A DNA stretch of 64,000 bases from Lucinisca nassula (taxonomy: Eukaryota > Mollusca > Bivalvia > Lucinida > Lucinidae). The position numbers and the translations under genes were made by a program. The stretch covers positions 148,488,082-148,552,081 of the forward strand of contig OY757015.1 of the NCBI GenBank assembly GCA_963580285.1, written 5' to 3'. Below, piece by piece: positions 32,131-43,029 of the stretch; position 1 is the first letter of the stretch, and every line of letters starts with the position of its first letter. The notes under the pieces were generated by a model. It was given only the letters and a program-made list of their open reading frames with translations, was not told the origin of the DNA and did no database searches.

Positions 32131-32620
32131 GGGGACGGAATGTATACCAGATAACGAAAGGCAGCAGAGAGAACAAAATTGAAGAAGTTTAACGTTTGCA
32201 TTGAGCTTTTGATTAACATTTAAGAGCCATAAAAGGCATGAGAGGGCTCCAACACAGTTTGTATTAAAATTATGCGTAGATGAAGAGAGATGCAGTTAAT
32301 TTGATTATAACAACAACACTCGCAGATCAAAAACACCACGAACAGCCATCCGCCTTTCATTGTGCAATGTATTATAATAACCTTGAAAAAACTTCGGTTC
32401 TCCTCCAAAACGTGTGTCAATATCAAAGTGAACTGTTGCCTACATTACTGTGCTTCTGCAAAAGTTTGGCTGTAATTGGGTTTGTAGCAAGCCTTATTTG
32501 ACTGATTGTGAGATAACGCATATTCTTCTATTTCACTTTTGAGTAGCTAGTATTCTATATTCTAAAGTGTTTTTTGCAGTTTATTTTCGTTCAATGCGTT
32601 CTTTGATCCTATTTACGTGT
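32131..32620. other. no gene seen
   Basis: AT-rich sequence without splice-bounded frames or repeats that I can identify. Confidence 0.4.
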
Positions 32621-32624
32621 GTGT

Positions 32625-32850
32625 ATTACACACGCACGCAGACCCGCACGCACGTTGGCAGGCGCACGCACCCACGCGTGCGCACATGCGCCAGCACGCG
32701 CACTTGCTCACGTACGCGGGCACATACGCGTAACCGCCCACGCACGCGCACGTACATTCATGTTGTACGTACGTACGCACGTACGTACGTACGCACAGAC
32801 GCAAGCGCGCCTGCGTGTGCGCTTGTATGCGTGTACGTATGTATGTAATA
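32625..32850. repeat. CACG/GTAC alternating simple-sequence region
   Basis: Cryptically simple alternating purine-pyrimidine DNA: ACACGCACGCAG on the left and a GTACGTACGTACGC palindromic run near 32766-32796. Both-strand open frames here are artefacts of composition. Confidence 0.7.
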
Positions 32851-32994
32851 CAACGGTAAAATTTGTCAGTTTTGAGAAGAGAGAGAGATTATTCAATTGT
32901 TTTGTTTTGTTTTGATTTGTCGCTTCAAGCAAAAACGCGTTTTCAGCAATACCAGTGCATTGTAGTTTAGACCAACCTAGAATTTCGCTGATTG

Positions 32995-33600
32995 CGTTTT
33001 TCCTCGAAGCCACAATTTTTGCATCGATTTCCTCATTGACAAGAACAGGAATCAAATCATTTTCCAATGGGACATAGTCGTGAGGGAACCTAACTTCTGG
33101 TGGTCCGGACCGCATAACAAATAACAGCTGTCTCAGTCGTGTAGACGCTTCCCAGTCGGAGATTTAGTTTAGAGTGACTTTAATGATCCTACTATACAAT
33201 TAGCGAAACAGTAAATGCGAAATCAGATCATACAGTCCGGTTTATGCCCTTGCTATTTGCATGTTTTAAGGCAGGTCCCCGACGCCATGACTCAAATGCA
33301 AGTAAACACGGTTTCCCTTTTTCAACATACCTTTAACGAAACGAAAAATAAAGGTATGCATGTAAAAATGGAAGCGAGGCATAAGCACCTTGTACATAAC
33401 GCAACTAAAATTACAGAGTCTATTCGGTGGGCATATAACGCGCACACAACGTCGCATCCACGACGATGCTTCGTGTCGACGTTGCATGGACGCCGAACTG
33501 GCGCCGTACGGCTGCTTTATGTCCTCCGGAATATGATCATTATCATCAGTTCTCAACCCTCTAGTTTCGCTCTTTGCAAAAGCAAAGGGAGAAAATGGGG
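32995..33600 (-). other. possible exons, structure unresolved
   Basis: Two protein-like stretches lie on the minus strand. The first follows CTTTGCTTTTGCAAAG at about 33579 and reads SETRGLRTDDNDHIPEDIKQ onward. The second (about 33145 down to 32980) reads FVMRSGPPEVRFPHDYVPLE and on to NAISEIL before a weak GTTGGT donor. They can be joined in phase 1 but then do not fit 31016-31120, which starts in phase 0. In-frame stops lie just upstream of the second stretch. They may belong to the coiled-coil gene, an alternative first exon, or a decayed gene. Confidence 0.3.
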
Positions 33601-33821
33601 AACAATGTATAAGGTTCGTGTCCAATTCTGAGTGCAAATAAATGTAGACCCAGGTTAGGCGCGATGGAGCGTAGCTTACACCGATTGCCATGTCTGTACA
33701 AAATCATTTTAGTAATGCAAGATATTGGGAAGACATGCCTTTGTAAAAAGTGCGTACCCAGATCAGACACCGCAGAGCACGGTCTACACTTTTTTTTCCA
33801 TGCAATACAATAAAACGAAAT

Positions 33822-34000
33822 TCAGCAAAACTGTGCTATTAAAACCACCTACAATTGGAACTAAAACTGCTTGTAAAAGCTTATTGAGTAGGTTTCAGTT
33901 ATTTTTCTTTGTGTTTTCTACACCTGGTGTCTCCTGGTGTGGTACCACCTTTGGGACTGTTGAAAAGTGGTCTTAATATAGGAATCCTACTGTAAATGAT
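33822..34000. repeat. TA-flanked MITE family D, decayed
   Basis: The right end GGTCTTAATATAGGAATCCT plus ACTGTA is intact. The left half of the hairpin is lost (ACCACCTTTGGGACTGTTGA remains). Confidence 0.45.
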
Positions 34001-34173
34001 GATAAAACATAAAACAAGAGGGTCATAATGACCCTGGATCGCCCACCTGATCCTTATTGCACAACTGAAATGATAGGTTGGGTTGATCCCTTTGACATCG
34101 TGGGTCAGGTCCTAGTGCACCATAAGATGAACAGGCTCAGTTTAACTATCAACGACTCAATGGAGACAAGGAG

Positions 34174-34243
<70 letters not shown>
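34174..34243. repeat. (TG)n microsatellite
   Basis: About 35 uninterrupted TG dinucleotides. Confidence 0.95.
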
Positions 34244-34245
<2 letters not shown>

Positions 34246-34549
34246 TGGGGGGGCGGTGAGGGGGTGACAAGAGGTTGTGTGTGAATGGGTGAACAGGATG
34301 AGTCTAACTATCAATGACTTATGATGATAAGGGGTTGTGGGATGGAGGGGGGACAAAAGTTTGTTTGTTAACAGGCTCAGTGTAATTATCAATGAATCAT
34401 GATTAATGGGGCTGTATGGGAAGGGTAGTGGTGAGGCTGTGACAAGGGTTTTGCGGAGTTGGGGGTCTTATTGGCATGGTAAGTAAAGTGAAACTCTTCA
34501 TCAACAGTTGCCAGAAGGCAACATAGCTCGTCTATAGGGTCCTAAGTAG

Positions 34550-35352
34550 AACAACTTGCATGAGTGCGTGTGTGCATGTATGCATTTGTGTGTGCATGCA
34601 TGCATGACTGAATGTGTGTTTGCGTACATGCACGTGTTAGTGTACGTGCGTGCTTGCGTGTGTGCGTGCGTGTGTGTGTGTGTGCGTGCATGCGTGAGTG
34701 TGTCTGTGTGCAGACAGCATATGTGAGTACATTATGCTTGCATGAGTGTGTGCATACATGCAAGCATGTGTGCATACATGCATGAGAGTCTGCATGTATG
34801 TACATGTGCATCCTTACATGCATGCATCAGTGTGCATGCATGCATTAGTGTATGTGTGTGTGCACGCATGCAGGTGAGTATGTGTGCCTGCGAGTTTGTG
34901 TACAGGCATGCATGAGTGTGAGCATGCCTGCATGTCTGCATGCATGTGTGCATGCATGCATGTCTGAGTGTATGCGTGCATACATGCATATCTGTGTGTG
35001 CATGCATGCATGCATGCCTGAATGTGTTTGTGCATGCAACATGTGTGTGAGCATATTTGTATGCATGAGTGTGTGAATGCATGTATGTGAAAATGCATGA
35101 GTGTGAACCACCATGCATGCATGATTATATGCATTTATGCATACAGCATGTGTGTGTGCATGCATGAGTGTGTGAATGCATGTATGTGCACATGCATGCC
35201 TGGGTGTGTGCATGTATGGATGTATGTGCATGCATGCTTGAGTATGTTTGTATGTATGTATGTATGTATGTATGTATGTATGTATGTATGTATGTATGTA
35301 TGTATGTATGTATGTATGTATGTATGTATATATGTATGTATGTATGTACAGA
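34550..35352. repeat. alternating purine-pyrimidine satellite, TGCATG/GTGTG type, ending in (TATG)n
   Basis: Almost every step alternates purine and pyrimidine for ~800 bp. Longer units recur, such as GCATGAGTGTGTGAATGCAT (35067 and 35163) and GTGCATGCAACATGTGTGTG. It ends in an uninterrupted (TATG)n block of ~100 bp (35244-35345). The same units recur at 62580-63845. Long His/Cys/Thr open frames on both strands are compositional artefacts. Confidence 0.85.
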
Positions 35353-35454
35353 ACAAATGCAATATCCCCACCCCCTAACAAATTTTTGTGCTGGGGGAAA
35401 TCAATTGTTTATGCGTTTTAAAAAGAAAAAAAAATAGAAAAAAAAATGTTCCTC

Positions 35455-35520
35455 GACTGGGATTTGAACTCACAACCCTTTGGGTCAGAGTCCTAAGCTC
35501 TATCCATTGCATACTACAGA
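35455..35520 (-). repeat. tRNA-like fragment, probably a SINE head
   Basis: The minus strand has a GAGTTCAAATCCC B-box-like sequence and ATGGATAGAGCT in the D-arm position, but the acceptor ends do not pair. A T-rich run follows. Confidence 0.4.
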
Positions 35521-35589
35521 AGATTCAAGTACTGTTCATTGTTTTACTTCTTTTTTTAACATAGGGAAATAAGGGAGGTAATACAGAGG

Positions 35590-36140
35590 AAATAGTAAAC
35601 GGTGGCCTCTAGAGTGTTAACAAGGTTTTTCTATGATTTGACCTACTGACCTACTTTTTGACCCGACATGACCTATATTCGAACATGACCGAGATATTGT
35701 CCGGATGATCATTCTGGGCAAGGTTGAGGATGATTGGACCCAAACTGTGGCCTCTAGCGTGTTAACAAGGTTTTTCCATGATTTGACCTACTGACCTACT
35801 TTTTGACCCGACATGATTCATATTCGAACTTAACCTAGATCTTTTCGAGATGATCATTCTGAGCAAGCTTGATGATGATTAAACAAAATTGTGGCCTCCA
35901 GAGTGTTAGCAAGGATTTTCTATGATTTGACCTTTTGACCTACTTTTTGACCTGACGTGGCCCGTATTCAAACTTTACCATGTTATTGTCATGATGATCA
36001 TTCTGACCAAGTCTGATCGTGATTGGACCAAAACTGTGGCCTCTAGAGTGTTAACAAGAAAAGTTTACGCCCGACGAACGACCACGCCGGACATCTCACA
36101 GTCACAAAAGCTCACCATGACCTACGGTCAAGTGAGCTAT
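35590..36140. repeat. tandem-repeat element, ~143 bp units (array K)
   Basis: Four units start GTGGCCTCTAGAGTGTTAAC (near 35603, 35742, 35891, 36033) and contain TTTGACCTACTGACCTACTT and GATGATCATTCTG. The right end carries TCACCATGACCTACGGTCAA plus GTGAGC, a hairpin on GCTCAC/GTGAGC. Confidence 0.65.
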
Positions 36141-36309
36141 AAAAAAGAACGACTGCAATTATGTAATTTAGACAAACCTGTACTGATGGGTCATCTGTAC
36201 ATGTTGTGATAATGTTAAATTGTTGGGACAGATAGATCTTTGCGGACAGTGCAGCCCCAGCTCAGACGTCACAGAACGCGGCCTACACTGTTTATCAAAC
36301 CTTAGACAG

Positions 36310-36643
36310 TGTGTGTGTGTGTGAATTCGGGTTTAACGTCGCTTTCAACAATTTTTCAGTCATATCACGACGGTGTCTGGTTGCGACAGGGAGCTCAATG
36401 CTCACGTTTATAGTGCTGCCTCACTGAAGTATCATGTCCCAGACACATTACATGATACCACACCCAGTCACATTATCCTGACACTGGATCGACCAGTCCT
36501 AGCTCTTCCCCGTAAATCTGAGTGCCAAGCGAGGAGCAGCTAGTACCATTTTTAACGACTTTGGTATGTCGCGGCCCGGGATCGAACCCGAGACCTCCCG
36601 TTCCCCGGAGCGGACACTCTACCAACTGAGCTATCGGGGCCGG
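36310..36643 (-). repeat. tRNA-derived SINE family 1
   Basis: On the minus strand the head reads GGCCCCGATAGCTCAGTTGG (A box) and GGTTCGATCCC (B box), followed by a ~240 bp body. The 3' end is GAAAGCGACGTTAAACCCG plus (CA)n. Imperfect 13 bp target duplications AAACCTTAGACAG / AAACCCTAGACAG flank it. The tRNA-like head lacks a proper acceptor 3' end, so it is not a tRNA gene. The plus-strand copy is at 45128-45465. Confidence 0.85.
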
Positions 36644-36715
36644 TAAAACCCTAGACAGAAACTACTACAATTCACCCAGGCCAATATGTGTGACTATCGC
36701 AATAATATGGTGTTA

Positions 36716-36945
36716 TTAACCCTTTTTGTACCAAGTAGAATTTTCCTCCTTATATAAAGAAGCAGTCCATTACCAAATTAAGGTTTGTAAGCTTGTGTTT
36801 TGTTCAAAATTTGTTAGGAAAATGGCTTAACTTTTAGCAAACAGTGGAGGCCCTGATCAGACGCCGCGTTCTGCGGCGTCAGATATGGGCCTGCACTGTT
36901 TGCCATGGTACCCGTTTAGGGGTTTCCAGTCTGAAATGGGTTAAT
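36716..36945. repeat. TTAA-flanked MITE family 2 (piggyBac-like)
   Basis: Bordered by TTAA with CCCTTTTTGTACC at the left and a decayed CTGAAATGGG at the right. The central hairpin is CTGATCAGACGCCGC with reverse GCGGCGTCAGAT. Copies: 43030-43274 and 60975-61206. Confidence 0.6.
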
Positions 36946-37110
36946 CAAGGTTTTTCATATTTTGGTCCAGTTACAGGTTCGAGGTCTTCTGCTTTGGCCG
37001 GAGGGCGAAGCTAATACAGCTGACCGAGGACCTGTAACCGGGACAATACGAAACAACTTGATTAATGACAATTTCATTAATCGACATAATTAAAAAACAT
37101 GATCATTAAT
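36946..37110. repeat. hairpin element, GGTTACAGGTTCGAGGTC type
   Basis: Inverted arms AATCAAGGTTTTTCATATTT/AAACAACTTGATTAAT and CAGTTACAGGTTCGAGGTC/GACCGAGGACCTGTAACC. Confidence 0.5.
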
Positions 37111-37206
37111 GATTTTCGACCTCAGCCCAATGCATGTATCACTTGACCTCCGGTTAATATTGGCTAACCCGGTGTTAATACGGATTGCCTTTGATCAATA
37201 CAATGT

Positions 37207-37507
37207 TGGTGGGTTGGTTGATTTGAGGTTTAACGTCCCCGTCAACACTGTAAATGTCATTTTGGAGACGTCGCTTCCAATTTTGTGGGACTTTAACCCG
37301 ACATTGAGATGAAATGACATCTCAAGCCCTGTCGCCCAATGAAACCAATAGGGTTTTTAAGCATGGACGGTCCGCCTCGCACCGCGGTTCCTGGACAAGC
37401 TTAGATCCTCTAAGCGGTTTACCAGTACTAGTGTGCAGGCCGGATTCAGCTCTGTGTGGAAGCATCATGCAGCCCATATATTTCTTCAAGCCCCTATGGG
37501 CGGGGGC
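37207..37507 (-). repeat. SINE-like repeat family 2
   Basis: TTGATTTGAGGTTTAACGTC at left to AGCCCCTATGGGCGGGGGC at right, nearly identical to 31430-31729. Confidence 0.65.
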
Positions 37508-37900
37508 ATATCAATACAGTGTAGTCAATTAATAATGTCAAGTATTGAGAGAGGTAAGCCTTTACAAACAGCGTAGATCCAAATCAGACATTGCAGAACG
37601 CGGTCCACACCCATCAAAAACTCTTGTAGTTCACCTAGACTAGTATGCACGGATAGAACAACCGTAATGATTTTCCTGGTGTATGAATGTCACTTGGCGT
37701 GTCACCAGTGGCAATTCTGATCAAGTATTGGAGCGTATAGGTCTTTACAAAGAGTGCAGAATAAGATCAGACGCTGCAGGGCGCGGTCCACATTGTTTAC
37801 CACAACTCAATTTTTAAAAGCAACCGCAGTTCACCTAGGCATATATGCTCGCAAACGACTCCCGTAGTGATGTCAAGTATCGCTAGAGTAACAGTGCAGA
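37508..37900. repeat. decayed CAGCGTAGATCC...GGTCCACA hairpin pieces
   Basis: Three short blocks (about 37565-37615, 37677-37720 and 37745-37805) carry GATCAGACGCTGCAGGGCGC-type sequence related to the centre of the TTAA MITEs. No gene is seen. Confidence 0.35.
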
Positions 37901-37904
37901 GTTG

Positions 37905-38180
37905 GGTCTGTCACGATAACAAGTCCGTGTACTGAACACCCCCGCAATCCTACTTTATATGTAGAATACCTTCGGTTTACATGGTTATATAGTATTTATC
38001 TTTTTTGCTTCAAGAGATAGATTGTTTTTGCGCGTAAGAACCCCTTCGCTTATGCGGTTCTGACGAGCACCGACATGCCGTGTTTGGCATATAAATATAC
38101 CGAATTTCCATCGGAAAATTATACTTTTTGGAGATATGAAAGCGTACAGTTTGTCACACGGGCGGATCTTCCGTATAAAA
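37905..38180. repeat. MITE family A1, decayed
   Basis: GTCACGATAACAAGTCCGTG start and a CACACGGGCGGATCTTCCGT end; the central hairpin is strongly diverged. Confidence 0.5.
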
Positions 38181-38263
38181 TACCACAGAACGAGCTATAC
38201 ACTGTTTACTACATCCATCCAAAGAACTACTACAATTCACTTAGACCAGTGTGCACGGTCCGT

Positions 38264-38767
38264 TATATACGGCCCCGCCCATCGGGGCTTGTAGAAATAG
38301 ATGGGCTGCATGATGCTTCCACGCAGAGCTGAAACCGACCGCACACGAGTACTGGTAAATCGCTTATAGGAGCTAAGCCTGCCCAAGCAAAGCGGTGCGA
38401 GTCGGATCTTCAATGCTTAACCCTTATCTTGCTGTTCACGACAACCCCTAACTTTGGAAACAGTGTAGATCCAGATCAGATGGCTTCTGAAGAAGCCATC
38501 TGATCAGGATCTACACTTTGGACATTCAATTTATGGATTTGTAAGAATAAATTACATCAAGTAATCTGATTGGTTCAGAGTCAGAAATAGATGTGGCTAA
38601 ATTGAATATTCAGCAAGAGAAGGGTTAAAAACCATATTGGTTTCATTGGACGACAGGGTTGAGATGTCATTTCATCTCAGTGTCGGGTAAAAGTCCTACA
38701 AAACTGGAAGCAACGTCTCCAAAATGACCTATACAGTGTTGACGGGGGCGTTAAATATCAAACCAAA
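38264..38767 (+). repeat. SINE-like repeat family 2, split by a MITE
   Basis: CGGCCCCGCCCATCGGGGCT to GGGGGCGTTAAATATCAAAC, interrupted by the TTAA MITE at 38417-38628. Confidence 0.65.
38417..38628. repeat. TTAA-flanked MITE family 1 nested in a SINE
   Basis: Ends CCCTTATCTTGCTG and CAGCAAGAGAAGGG with TTAA on both sides. Removing the MITE and one TTAA restores the SINE (CCATGCTTA...AAAACC in other copies), which supports TTAA as the duplicated target. Confidence 0.8.
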
Positions 38768-39049
38768 CAATCAGGCGGTCCGTTATAATGTATTGGAACA
38801 GATAGATCTTTGCAAACAGTGTAGATCCAGATACGGGGCCGAGAAAGTATCAGCATCAGATCAGGATTTACATTCTTTGTCGCCCATACACCAGTATTTG
38901 AATACACTGCGAAGTAGTCTAGGCTGACTGTTTCAAAATGGCAAAAGGACAAACCGTTGAGAGTCACATTATATCTTCTCCAGTGGTAACTGGAGATACT
39001 GGAGATATAGCTACTTGGTGTGCTTTTGGGTCGGATCACGGCTGCTTCA

Positions 39050-39052
39050 TAT

Positions 39053-39091
<39 letters not shown>

Positions 39092-39093
39092 TT
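39050..39093. repeat. (TTTA)n microsatellite
   Basis: About ten ATTT tetranucleotides; no gene is seen from here to 39360. Confidence 0.9.
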
Positions 39094-39364
39094 TGGAATG
39101 ACCACAAGAATGGTTTGCTCATTCCACTCATCATATAGACTAACGCGGCATGTACGGAGTTTGTTGCGATTTGACATGGTACGCGTATAGTGTTTTCGTG
39201 GTCCAAACATTGTATTTTGCCTTGATCAGACCTTAAGGTTTTACTGCACGAAATTATATAGTTTGTTAATCTGAGTATAATTATACCGCCTAAATATAGA
39301 ATAGTTTCTTAATGACATATTGCTTAAGTCATTAAGTTAATGAGCACAAAGAACCGACCAGCCA

Positions 39365-39770
39365 GTACATGGAGCAGAGTTTGTTTTTATCATAGCTATG
39401 CATGTGCACTTGGACATATCACCTATTCGAGTCTGTCATGGATATACATTTAAACATGGAGACGTAACTTGGTCGGGTATATCTGGATATAGATACATGC
39501 ACACGTACAGACGTCACTGGCCTACTTGTGTCTTTAAAAGATACCCATGTGCACATGGAGACGTCACATACTCGTGGGTATGCATGTATACATGGATACG
39601 TCATATTCCTGCTTGTGTCTATCTGCTTGTGTCTATCATAGATAAAGATGTGCAAATGGAGGCGACACTTACTCATTGACATGCGTGTTCATGTACACAT
39701 GGAGACGTCACTTGCCTGCTTGTGTCTATCATAGATATGCCTGTGCACATATAAACGCCACATAATCGGG
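39365..39770. repeat. degenerate ~55-65 bp tandem repeat, CATGGAGACGTCAC type
   Basis: Six to seven blocks alternate CACATGGAGACGTCACTTGC and TGCTTGTGTCTATCATAGAT with ATGCATGTGCAC spacers. The overlapping both-strand frames reflect this periodicity. Confidence 0.55.
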
Positions 39771-39779
39771 TTTATTTAA

Positions 39780-40256
39780 GAAATAGATCAGCTCTAACTG
39801 TGATTTGTTGTGTAATAAATCACAGTTTGGAGGTCAGTTGTAAAGTAGACAAATCACGAGCGCGTAGCGCGCGTGATTTGTCTACTTACAACTGAACGAC
39901 AAACTGTGATTTACTACCCAACAAATCACTGGCTAGAGCTGATCTATTTCGATTCTAACACGCTGAAAATCGACAATAATGTTGTTGTTTCCTTCAAAAT
40001 CTCACAACTTTTCGCCATTGTTAGAAGAAATCCCGCTAAAATTATCGACTGAAACACATGCATTTATACCATTTTCTAACGTTTATTGATGCGAGAAAAT
40101 GACGTGACACATCTAACGTCAAGGAAATCGACTAATGACGTCATAAATTTGCAATTTTTAATGACGTCACTCGTCACGCTCTTCCGAGCTGTGATTTGTT
40201 GCAGAATAAAACACAGTTATTTTGCATTGCCTATATAGGCGCGCTGTGTTAGAATT
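39780..40256. repeat. foldback element C, second copy
   Basis: Same AAATAGATCAGCTCTAACTG foldback and GCGCGCTGTGTTAGAAT end as 26120-26597, with a GAGCGCGTAGCGCGCGTG loop. It ends about 10 bp beyond the splice donor of exon 40267-40365. Confidence 0.65.
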
Positions 40257-40266
40257 ATATATTCAC

Positions 40267-40365
40267 CTGCTCGTGTCGTTTCTGTTCTAGTGTCAGTTTC
40301 TGTCTTAAGTCTTCTATTTCTGCCTTCAAATCCGCGTCTTGCATTTCATTTCTTGACTGTACTAT
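40267..40365 (-). CDS. candidate coiled-coil exon, 33 codons
   Basis: Minus strand: acceptor TTTTGTTGTTTCAG and donor GAGCAG/GTGAAT surround a 99 nt segment open in phase 0 to 0. The peptide opens IVQSRNEMQDADLK, and the rest (AEIEDLRQKLTLEQKRHEQ) has hydrophobic residues at heptad a/d positions, typical of a coiled coil. It matches 31016-31120 in phase and, if that exon is spliced, in exact length. Phase also fits the ATG-containing exon end at 41184 and the coiled-coil exon at 46664. The protein family is not recognised. Confidence 0.6.
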
Positions 40366-40510
40366 CTGAAACAACAAAAAGCAACAACAACAACAGCAAT
40401 ATTAATAACAATAATTATGTTGATGACAACATCGTACCATATATATAGCGAATGAGCGTATTCATAGGCCTTATTCAATAAATATTTGAATCCCAGTCAG
40501 GCATTTTCCA

Positions 40511-41022
40511 TTACGATAAAACATCCGTGCGAAATAGTGCATTTTTTCTGATCTCAAAAATGAACATAGATTGAGGGTACTCGTTAGAACAGTCTCACGT
40601 AGGCGGTTCTAACGAGTATCCACAATCAATATTTTGAGCAGAAATGAATTAGAAAAACAGAAACATTTTTTTTCTTATTTCTGCTCAAAAACATAGATTG
40701 TGGGTACTCGTTAGAACCGTCTATGTTTTTGAGCAGAAATAAGAAAAATATCGTCATTTTTCATCTTAAAATTTTCTCTTTCTTAGCAATAAAATTTACA
40801 ATGTATTTGTATAGGCGTGTTTTATGAAGAAAATCCGTGATATTTTTTTCTTATCAATACTCCAAACATAAGTTGTGGGTGTTTGTTAGAACCGCCTCAT
40901 TGAGGCGGTACTTACCAGTACCCACAGCAGAAATAAGAAAAATGATCCCCGTAAACCCAATTTTCTCTGTTTAAAGTGGGGTTTAGGGGGGTGTTCATTT
41001 CACGGACTTGTTCACGTGATGC
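40511..41022. repeat. MITE A1 with an A2 fragment nested inside
   Basis: It starts as A1 (CATTACGATAAAACATCCGT) and ends as A1 (GGACTTGTTCACGTGATG). The middle (about 40630-40828) is A2, ending GTATTTGTATAGGCGTGTTT. Three hairpin half-stems are present. Confidence 0.6.
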
Positions 41023-41183
41023 CATTTAAAGACGCTTCAGACCAAAGTCAAAAACAGATGCCGTATATTTACGAGTTAGACTAATTACCTCTGACTAATT
41101 AGGCTTCATCCGAGACCTTCAGGTCAGTCTAATGACGATCGATGTTAGGCCATTTAATTGATTAAAAGTACATGAATACTTAC

Positions 41184-41195
41184 TGGCTCTTCCAT
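41184..41195 (-). CDS. possible first coding exon end (ATG plus three codons before a strong donor)
   Basis: The minus strand reads TTCGGCATGGAAGAGCCA then GTAAGTATT, a near-consensus donor. The ATG has G at -3 and +4, a favourable start context. The four codons (M-E-E-P) end in phase 0, matching exon 40267-40365, so this may be where a coiled-coil protein starts. It could equally be an internal exon, because the frame upstream is open for ~50 nt. Confidence 0.3.
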
Positions 41196-41599
41196 GCCGA
41201 AATTACTATACCGAGCAGAACAATGAACACAGTTTCTAAAGTGAGTGATCAACCCGAAGAAGGCCTACCGCAACATAACTAGTCATGCATGGCATTGTTA
41301 GCTTAATGACCTCGTGAATGGCGAATATATAGTTGAATCGTCTAGCAAGTGCAATAATATTTCGGGTACATATGTTTTGCTGAACACAAATGCGAGTAGC
41401 TTTAGCAAATGCCAATTCTTCAGTATACATATTAGCATATTTGTCAAATTAGATTATCCAACATTAAATACATTATCCGAAATATCGATAGTTTTGAAGA
41501 ACTGAATCCAGGTTGTCAAATAATGTTTGCTGACACTTTTTGTCGGGAAAGGTTGCAGGTAATACCGTCCTGTGAGAGTTCAAGCAAACCTAAATTTGA

Positions 41600-41925
41600 A
41601 CTAGAGCAGCAGTCGATGGTATACCATCGCAAATACCCGCTTTTCCTATGAACAAGAGTTTTCTTAGGAATTTGACCTTTGACCTCACCCCATGACCCCA
41701 GGGGGGGGGGTCAGATGAAAATTTCGACACCTTCATGCACATCTGCAGTCCCCAAGCAATGTATGTACCAAGTTTGGTCACTGTAGGTAAAGAAATAAAA
41801 AAGTAGTTGCATTCACAAGAAACGTGACAGACGGAAGGAAGGATTGATGTCCGGACGGACGGACACCCGTGACGAAAATAATATACCCGTTTTTTTTTTT
41901 TTTCAAAAAGCGGGTATAATCACTT
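41600..41925 (+). repeat. pearl-like element, single unit
   Basis: A TACCCGCTTTTCC left end, a core with TTTGACCTTTGACCTCACCC and ACCAAGTTTGGTCAC, then GGACGGACGGACACC. A terminal hairpin ATACCCG-T run-AAAAAGCGGGTATA follows. Same order of parts as 8510-8815. Confidence 0.55.
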
Positions 41926-42059
41926 AGGTGGTACAAGTATGTCAATTACAAATATAATAAGTGTATCTGACTGGCTCCGCATAACCGTACAATATAATTG
42001 TGAAAGCAAGCAAACCTTTGCGGCATTCCGGAAATATGCCTTTTGCAACTTTACAGCTT

Positions 42060-42577
42060 AAAGATGTTGAAAAAAAACTGAGTCCACTTCAGTAGAGAAA
42101 CAATAAAGAACAAGCTTAGATACTCAGATTCTCACATCATTTATAACCAGCATAGAAATTTAAAGCACAATTATTAAGGAATGGATTCCATATTTGCCTT
42201 TGGTATAGATTGTGCAATTTGATATGATTTTTTATTTAGAATTATTAAAAGTAGAAAAGTATCGTAGAAGTCTATGCAGGTTAAGGGTATCTTCACATAG
42301 GCTCGAAGTAGAGAGGGGCAGATGGGCAAAACCGAATAAAATACCGCTAGACAACAGAAAATGTAGGGTTTGTGAAGTACTCGAAGACGAGTATCACTTC
42401 ATTTTGGAATGCTCCAGTTATAATGATCTTCGAAAAACGTATATTAAGCAATACTACTGGCGGAGACCGAACATGCAAAAATTCATTGAACTACTTACTA
42501 CAGAAAACAGTAATACTATTAAAAATCTCAGTAATTTTATAGAAAGGGCTTTTAAAATGAGATCACTTATAGGCTAG
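42060..42577 (+). pseudogene. LINE 3' fragment with C-terminal zinc-knuckle
   Basis: The frame 42212-42577 contains RKCRVCEVLEDEYHFILEC, a CxxC...H...C zinc-binding tail found at the C terminus of many non-LTR retrotransposon ORF2 proteins. It is followed by a KTYIKQYYW region and a stop. RT motifs are absent, so it is 5' truncated. Upstream to ~42060 the sequence looks continuous but is out of frame. It ends near an (AC)n run at 42640, possibly grown from the tail. Confidence 0.6.
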
Positions 42578-42639
42578 TAGTGAAGATGTTGTTTAGATGT
42601 TTACAATATTTGTTTTGGAAAATGTTGAAATCAATATTT

Positions 42640-42708
<69 letters not shown>
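42640..42708. repeat. (AC)n microsatellite
   Basis: Two (AC)n blocks separated by one C, directly downstream of the LINE 3' fragment. Confidence 0.95.
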
Positions 42709-42709
<1 letters not shown>

Positions 42710-42711
42710 CT

Positions 42712-42890
42712 GGTTAACAGGTCCATGTAATGAAAACCCTGCCAAACCCCACTTCATACAGACAAAACTTGGGTTTGCGGCGATATACACCATTTTTATA
42801 CTTGTTGCTTGACATGGGTTGTGGGTGCTCATTAGAATCGCCGAAAAGAGGCGGTTCTTATGGGCGCCCACGGTCTGTGTTATGTTATTA
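42712..42890. repeat. MITE family A1, one half
   Basis: AACAGGTCCATGTAATGAAA start, CCCCACTTCATACAGACAAA and a diverged GTGGGTGCTCATTAGAATCG hairpin; the far wing is lost. Confidence 0.5.
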
Positions 42891-43029
42891 AAGCACCATC
42901 CTTTAGGAATAAATAATAGCAAGTAATCCGATTGATTAAAAGTCAGGAATTGGTGTGTCTAAATTACTTGTTCATTCGGATAAGATACAGTATTACTACG
43001 GAACTTATCCAAATAAATCTGTTACTTCC

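Noticed and set aside
34542..35437. Many long open frames on both strands rich in His, Cys, Thr and Met
   Set aside because: They come from alternating purine-pyrimidine repeats that lack stop codons in most frames; no domain, splice signal or codon structure.
36570..36640. tRNA gene on the minus strand
   Set aside because: Good A and B boxes, but the acceptor stem does not close, and the sequence continues into a SINE body with target duplications. The same applies to 45128, 43428 and 61905.
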